The notes below the pieces were generated by a model. The model was given only the letters and a program-made list of their open reading frames with translations. It was not told the origin of the DNA and did no database searches. DNA of 6,542 bases from Candidatus Bathyarchaeum sp. (GTDB taxonomy: Archaea; Thermoproteota; Bathyarchaeia; Bathyarchaeales; Bathyarchaeaceae), in NCBI GenBank assembly GCA_004376385.1, contig SOJY01000118.1:1-6542 (forward strand). Reading direction: 5' to 3'. This document shows, piece by piece, positions 5,454 through 6,542 of the stretch; position 1 is the stretch's first letter, and each line of letters begins with the position of its first letter. The translations under genes were made by a program, and so were the position numbers.

Positions 5454-6365
5454 TCAAGTGCCTATAAGATACTTTTCTGCGTCAAGGGCAGCTTTGCATC
5501 CAGACCCAGCGGCTGCAATAGCTTGGCGGTAACGGTAATCTGCCGCATCGCCTGCAACAAAGACTCCGTCAATATTAGTTCGTGTTTCTTCTCTGGCTAC
5601 TACGTAACCTGTCGGATCCAGTTCTATTTGGTCTTTGAAGATGCTCGTGTTGGGTGTGTATCCGATGGCTAAGAAGACAGCGTCACATGGGAGAACAGAT
5701 TCTTCGCCAGAAACAACGTTTCTAAGCTTAACTCCTTCTACTCTGTCTTTGCCCAGAATCTCTTGAACTGTGCTGTTCCAGACAAACGATATCTTCGGGT
5801 TCGCGAAGGCACCATCTTGAAGGCACTTACAAGCCCGCAACTTGTCCCGTCTGTGAATAACTTTGACTTCACTCACAACTTTGGAAAGAAACAACGCCTC
5901 TTCCATGGCTGTGTCGCCTCCCCCCACAACCAAAACTTTCTTGTTCCTAAAAAAGGGCGCATCACAAGTAGCACACACCGAAACACCCCTACCCCTCAAC
6001 CGTGTTTCGCTCTCCAAACCCAACCACTTGGATGATGCTCCAGTAGCTATGATGACCGTCTTGGCTTCGTAAACTTTGTTTCCCGCAGTTACCTTGAAGG
6101 GTTTGGATTTGAAGTCTGCGGAGGTGGCGTTTTCGAGGATTAATTCTGCGCCGCAGCGTTCAGCCTGCTTCCGCATCGCAGCCATAAGATCTGGACCAAG
6201 GATTCCGTTTTCGAATCCCGGAAAATTTTCCACTTCCAGCGTAAGCATGAGTTGACCGCCCCACATGGTTCCTGCAACAACAAGAGTCTTCAATCCAGCC
6301 CTGCTCGTGTAAATAGCGGCTGTCAATCCAGCCGGTCCAGAACCAATAATCAGCACATCATACAC
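5454..6365 (-). CDS. trxB: Thioredoxin reductase (low-molecular-weight, FAD/NAD(P)H)
   Basis: This flavoenzyme reduces the thioredoxin disulfide with NAD(P)H in the cytoplasm. The FAD-binding motif is GSGPAG at 8-13, followed by the WGGQLMLTLEVENFPGF stretch (35-51) characteristic of the family. The redox-active pair is Cys131 and Cys134 in CATCDAPFF. The nucleotide-binding fold is VVGGGDTAMEEA (146-157), and HRR at 171-173 suggests NADPH use. The second FAD motif is GVFVAGDAAD (267-276). The length of 303 is normal and the protein is complete. The start is GTG 6363-6365: two in-frame TGA codons lie just upstream, and GTGAT sits 5 bases before it as an archaeal-type ribosome site. ACKC at 178-181 replaces the more usual AxK sequence after HRRDKLR and adds two cysteines near the cofactor domain. 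No thioredoxin gene is in the window. Confidence 0.96.
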   Translation of the reverse strand: MYDVLIIGSGPAGLTAAIYTSRAGLKTLVVAGTMWGGQLMLTLEVENFPGFENGILGPDLMAAMRKQAERCGAELILENATSADFKSKPFKVTAGNKVYEAKTVIIATGASSKWLGLESETRLRGRGVSVCATCDAPFFRNKKVLVVGGGDTAMEEALFLSKVVSEVKVIHRRDKLRACKCLQDGAFANPKISFVWNSTVQEILGKDRVEGVKLRNVVSGEESVLPCDAVFLAIGYTPNTSIFKDQIELDPTGYVVAREETRTNIDGVFVAGDAADYRYRQAIAAAGSGCKAALDAEKYLIGT

Positions 6366-6370
6366 AATTC

Positions 6371-6375
6371 ATCAC
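6371..6375 (-). promoter_or_regulatory. Ribosome-binding site deciding the trxB GTG start
   Basis: GTGAT on the minus strand complements the AUCAC part of the archaeal 16S rRNA 3' end and lies 5 bases before GTG 6365. With the TGA TGA stops directly upstream in frame, it makes this the only reasonable trxB start. Confidence 0.5.
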
Positions 6376-6407
6376 TTCACAGCGAAATTATACAAGTTAC
6401 GCGAATC

Positions 6408-6420
6408 AGATATATTTTCA
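6408..6420 (-). promoter_or_regulatory. trxB promoter (BRE/TATA-like)
   Basis: Read on the minus strand, TGAAAATATATCT is a purine-A element running into TATATA, the best promoter match before trxB. Transcription would start near 6387, leaving a leader of about 21 bases that holds the ribosome site. A second AT-rich box (TATAAT, around 6386-6392) lies closer and could serve a leaderless start. Either way the promoter lies inside the repeat arm, between it and trxB. Confidence 0.45.
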
Positions 6421-6485
6421 CTTATTAAACTGTGACTTTTACGCTTTGAAATAGCCCTTAAAGAGCACAAGCATTGTCTTTCTTG

Positions 6486-6542
6486 GTTTTTCAGAAAAAA
6501 GGCTGTTTTCAACATAGCACTGTTATTAGTCTCCTAATATGA
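6486..6542 (-). repeat. Right arm of the 57-bp inverted repeat
   Basis: The reverse complement of these bases aligns without gaps to 36-92 with 50 of 57 identities. It begins at the very last base of the window, so its outer boundary is unknown. The inner end is followed by about 65 bases of non-repeated sequence and then the trxB promoter. The sequence inward of each arm is unrelated, so the similarity stops sharply at the inner edge. Confidence 0.85.
6495..6513 (-). terminator. Terminator-like hairpin plus T-tract inside the right repeat arm
   Basis: On the minus strand GTTG-AAAA-CAGC is followed by C and six T. Compared with the left arm one base differs (CAAC to CAGC), which replaces a U-A pair with a U-G wobble and keeps the stem. 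It would stop transcription entering from beyond the right edge before it reaches trxB. Confidence 0.38.

Noticed and set aside
6345..6375. Box C/D-like signals (GTGATGA then CTGA) at the trxB start
   Set aside because: GTGATGA is explained by the ribosome site and the stop codons before trxB, the CTGA is inside the coding sequence, and no C'/D' pair with proper spacing was found.
1..6542. Whole window as a transposon or defence island with terminal inverted repeats
   Set aside because: All six genes between the arms are housekeeping or widely conserved archaeal families; there is no transposase, integrase, nuclease or defence-type gene.

Overview
The window reads as an ordinary stretch of an archaeal chromosome, probably from the TACK side (Bathyarchaeia-like). 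That placement is a judgement from protein style, not a search. The supporting evidence is a stand-alone beta subunit of ADP-forming acyl-CoA synthetase, a DUF373 membrane protein, an archaeal coiled-coil protein of the COG1340 type, a YchF GTPase with an NKxD specificity motif, a cis-prenyltransferase of archaeal type, TATA-like boxes instead of bacterial -35/-10 pairs, and GTG/TTG-type starts. The DNA is moderately AT-rich and the genes are tightly packed.

Layout, left to right. Positions 1-115 hold 35 unexplained bases, the left arm of a 57-bp inverted repeat (36-92) and a TATA-like box (99-111). Four genes follow on the plus strand: the ADP-forming synthetase beta subunit (116-892, true start probably near 185-194), a 290-residue coiled-coil protein (986-1858), a DUF373 protein with six predicted membrane segments (1966-3135) and the cis-prenyltransferase uppS (ATG at 3296, or GTG at 3284, to 4078). 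Two genes on the minus strand converge on these: ychF (5310 to 4084), whose stop is 5 bp from the uppS stop, and trxB, thioredoxin reductase (6365 to 5454). The last 57 bases (6486-6542) are the right arm of the inverted repeat.

The genes do not form one pathway. The synthetase makes ATP from acyl-CoA, and its alpha subunit is not here. UppS makes the long polyprenyl carrier lipid used for protein glycosylation. YchF is a ribosome-associated GTPase/ATPase. TrxB recycles thioredoxin. The coiled-coil and DUF373 proteins have no established function.

No mobile-element gene, CRISPR array, tRNA or rRNA was seen. The most unusual signal is the pair of inverted repeat arms at the two ends. They match at 50 of 57 positions, and their differences fall where they leave two small hairpins intact. 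Next are a perfect 8+8 bp palindrome upstream of the DUF373 gene, and a 20-codon ORF upstream of uppS that has its own TATA box at the leaderless distance.
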